Source: Forficula auricularia
Taxonomy: Eukaryota > Arthropoda > Insecta > Dermaptera > Forficulidae
Assembly: GCA_024734495.1 (NCBI GenBank)
Contig: JALMQS010000615.1
Span: 775,173-839,172 of the forward strand
Direction: 5' to 3'
DNA: 64,000 bases
Below are positions 61,801 to 64,000 of this stretch, in pieces. The position numbers and the translations under genes were made by a program. The stretch's first letter is position 1; every line of letters begins with the position of its first letter. The notes below the pieces were generated by a model. That model searched no databases. It was not told where the DNA came from and saw only the letters and a list, made by a program, of their open reading frames with translations.

Positions 61801-63345
61801 TTTCTAGAGTATGGGCGTCTGAGTAAATGTAGTAATTATATGAAGGCGCGGTATAATTTTTAATAAATTTTATGATATCGGGTTCGAAATTTTCTATTGA
61901 TAAATTGACTATGAACTTTTGAAACTTGTCTGCGAATAATTACTTTATTTTAGATTATAGCCTGATCTATAATGGTTCTGAAGTAAGTTTGATTTAAAAA
62001 GTGGTTAAGCAATTTATCTATGATTTTAATGCTGTGGGTGTATACTGTCTCGGGTCAATTTGGTGAAGGAGTTTTGGGATAATTGTCTGTCTAAGTTTTC
62101 TAATGTGTCGGGGCTAATAGATACTGGGTGTGCAGTGTTTTAATTTAAAAAAATTTCTACTGGATTTTAATTTTGTAAGTGAAGGGAAGGTATTTGTTCT
62201 AATGCTATGGGTCTAAATGAAAATACTAGTTGGGACTGGGTGCAATATATTCTTTAATAAATTTTATAAGGTCTTTTTCGATTTTTAGTATTGAAAAATT
62301 TATTATATAAAAATTTTGTTCGAGCATTTTCTTTATAATTTATTAACGTGACCGGGGTTTGAAAGGGTTAAATAATAATTTGATCAAAAAAGATGGTTAC
62401 TCGATTTTTCTATTGAATTTAGCAGTGAGGTTTGAGTTTGGTATGATATTTTAATTTAATTCTCGTTCTAAGTTTTGAATTTCGTTTAGATCGAATGGAT
62501 TTATTAAATTTTGAGGGTTAATTTTCTACTTGTAAAAGTCAATGGTGTTCTGAACGTTTACATTGATTTCTACGGGGTTTTAAGATAGAGAATCGGCTAC
62601 ATAATTTGTTTTGAGCCTTATTTTTTATATTTTATGTCGAATTCGTACTCATTTAATTTATTTGATTGTGATCGGGATAAAAATTTATAATTAGCAAAAA
62701 TTCACTCGGGGTTTGGTCTTACGCTTTCTGGTTTCACTAGGTAACTGAGGAAAGACACTTTCCGTTTTATGAATTTACATTTGTCTAATTAAATTTTGTA
62801 GTTTTGCTCTTTTGAGCCTATCAGATACTAAATTTCAATATGTTCTTGTAGATCGTTGGAGAAAATTTTTTATTTTGTCTAAGTAGTCAAAACAAATTTG
62901 GTTCAACAGGTCTCCAAGAATATTATTCATAGCACTTTAAAATGTACTAAGCTATTCTTTTACATCGAAAAGCATTCAGCAGTATTGGTAGTAACCATGT
63001 TTCGTACTGAATGATGTTTTTTCTTTATAGGCTGATTTCATCTTGATTTTGATGAGAACCGTTACCCAAATCTAGAGTCGAAAAGTTATTTACTTTAACC
63101 TATATTTATAGAGAATTTTGCTGTGTTTACCGCTATATCATCGGTGGTTCGAATAAAATATTTAATTTGATTTGTAGAAGTTAGGGGTGAGTTTTCGTCA
63201 TAAATTATATTTTTATATTTTTGGATTAATTTTGCAAGTCCGGATTTTTCTTCGCTTATTTAAATGTTCAACTCGAAATGCTGAAAGATCAACTTTAATG
63301 TTGTTCATTGTTGACATTTTCGATTTGACATTTAAATAATGAATT
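61801..63345 (-). pseudogene. Reverse transcriptase / RNase H remnant
   Basis: Short RT-like pieces are recognisable between 62700 and 63100 (for example LDLG followed by HQ, and SFSTKHGYYQY in another frame). Frames change every few dozen codons. No catalytic box could be read with confidence. Confidence 0.55.
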
Positions 63346-63723
63346 TTAAAAGTTCTCTTTTTTTGTGATTAATTTGTCATTAATAAAATCGAATTTTGCC
63401 TGAATTTTCCGAATATTATCAAGGCCTAATAACATTTCAAACTTGGAATGAAAATTATATAGGTGAAATACAAGGGGAATTTTATTATTAAAAATTTCGA
63501 AAAATGGTCGTTTTATTGCAAAATTTTGTTTACTAGAACCGTGGGCAGATGTTACAATAATGGGGTTAAAAGTGATTTGATTTTTAAAAATTTTATTTGC
63601 TAATCTAGGATTAATATATGAATGTGTACTTCCAGTATCTATGAATATTTTAATTTTTAATGAGGGGTGGATTATAAAGGGTAGTTCTGAAGGTTTTATT
63701 GTCTGAAAAGAGGTATGTTTCAA
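63346..63723 (-). pseudogene. Retroviral aspartic protease region
   Basis: The open frame contains IFIDTGSTHSYINP with the catalytic DTGS triad and the downstream LLGLD segment (family ILG-type flap/C-terminal motif). It is part of pol. Upstream gag is outside or degraded. Confidence 0.75.
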
Positions 63724-64000
63724 GTTTGGGGAAATTTTGGAAATTTGAAATTTATTTAAATAAGTATCTAGGGTTGGTCTTCCAAGGGGTAATGGATATT
63801 AATATTTGATTTTCTATGGCTTATTTCATCTAGGGATGCTAAGAATTTTATTTTACCACTCCTTTACAAAAATTGAAAATATTAGTTAGGGGTAAATTTC
63901 TGTAATTTTAATTTTTGTTATTCCGGGGCAATTTAAAAAAAAATTTTTAAGTCATTGTGATCGAAAATTTGGTTTCGTTGTTATTTAATTTTTGGGGTCT
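63724..64000 (-). other. Likely gag/pol junction of the retrovirus
   Basis: AT-rich sequence continuing the retrovirus to the window edge. No gag motif can be read. Confidence 0.35.

Larger units (their letters stand above)
58452..64000 (-). mobile_element. Gypsy/errantivirus-type endogenous retrovirus (partial)
   Basis: The order on the minus strand is protease, RT, RNase H, integrase, env, polypurine tract and 3' LTR. This is the errantivirus layout with env. Gag and the 5' LTR lie right of the window. pol is broken by many stops and frameshifts. The flank ends TACA (58448-58451), the target sequence favoured by gypsy-type elements. Confidence 0.88.

Overview
The window is AT-rich eukaryotic DNA, almost certainly from an insect. 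It has spliced coding exons with GT/AG borders, DD34D mariner and DUF4817-type transposases, jockey-like LINE fragments, Penelope-like elements (PLEs) with GIY-YIG domains, a gypsy/errantivirus-type endogenous retrovirus and many foldback/MITE repeats. I cannot name the order or species. Repeats dominate, and only two host loci are clear.

Left third (about 2.5-23.6 kb, minus strand): a uridine phosphorylase gene in seven coding exons (23507-23581, 21904-22027, 16544-16705, 15272-15457, 8821-8959, 6750-6944, 2490-2597). All six splice phases agree and the product is about 328 residues. Each intron carries repeats: a 4.1-kb foldback element with nested insertions (intron 6), a foldback plus a tandem array (intron 5), a long-armed foldback, a PLE, transposase relics, a hAT-like MITE and a LINE (intron 4), a foldback filling most of intron 3, a hAT-like element swollen by a 344-bp satellite (intron 2), and another foldback (intron 1). 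Exon 6 has a one-base frameshift and changed active-site residues, so the gene may be decaying or may contain a sequence error.

Middle (23.6-46 kb): a mosaic of mobile elements. It holds a truncated DUF4817-type transposon inside two further inverted repeats, two broken mariners, LINE 3' ends, a 5'-truncated PLE with an open RT plus GIY-YIG reading frame (37352-38407), two palindromic elements whose arms carry tRNA-like sequences (29315-30154 and 42025-43330), and inverted pairs of hammerhead-like PLE ends (39893-40253 and 40446-40632). One orphan exon-like segment (35720-35852) is unassigned.

Right third (46.0-58.5 kb): a direct tandem duplication with a 6372-bp offset. Each copy carries a C2H2 zinc-finger array, a tRNA-derived SINE and a hammerhead-like PLE end. 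Copy 1 has 14 fingers and a nonsense codon; copy 2 has 18 fingers in one 527-residue frame. From 58452 to the window edge a minus-strand gypsy-type endogenous retrovirus interrupts copy 2. Its 3' LTR, polypurine tract, env, and broken integrase, RT and protease are visible; its gag and 5' LTR lie outside the window.

Hammerhead-like motifs of the kind reported in PLE terminal repeats occur about ten times. Four of them sit in inverted pairs without a reading frame between them.
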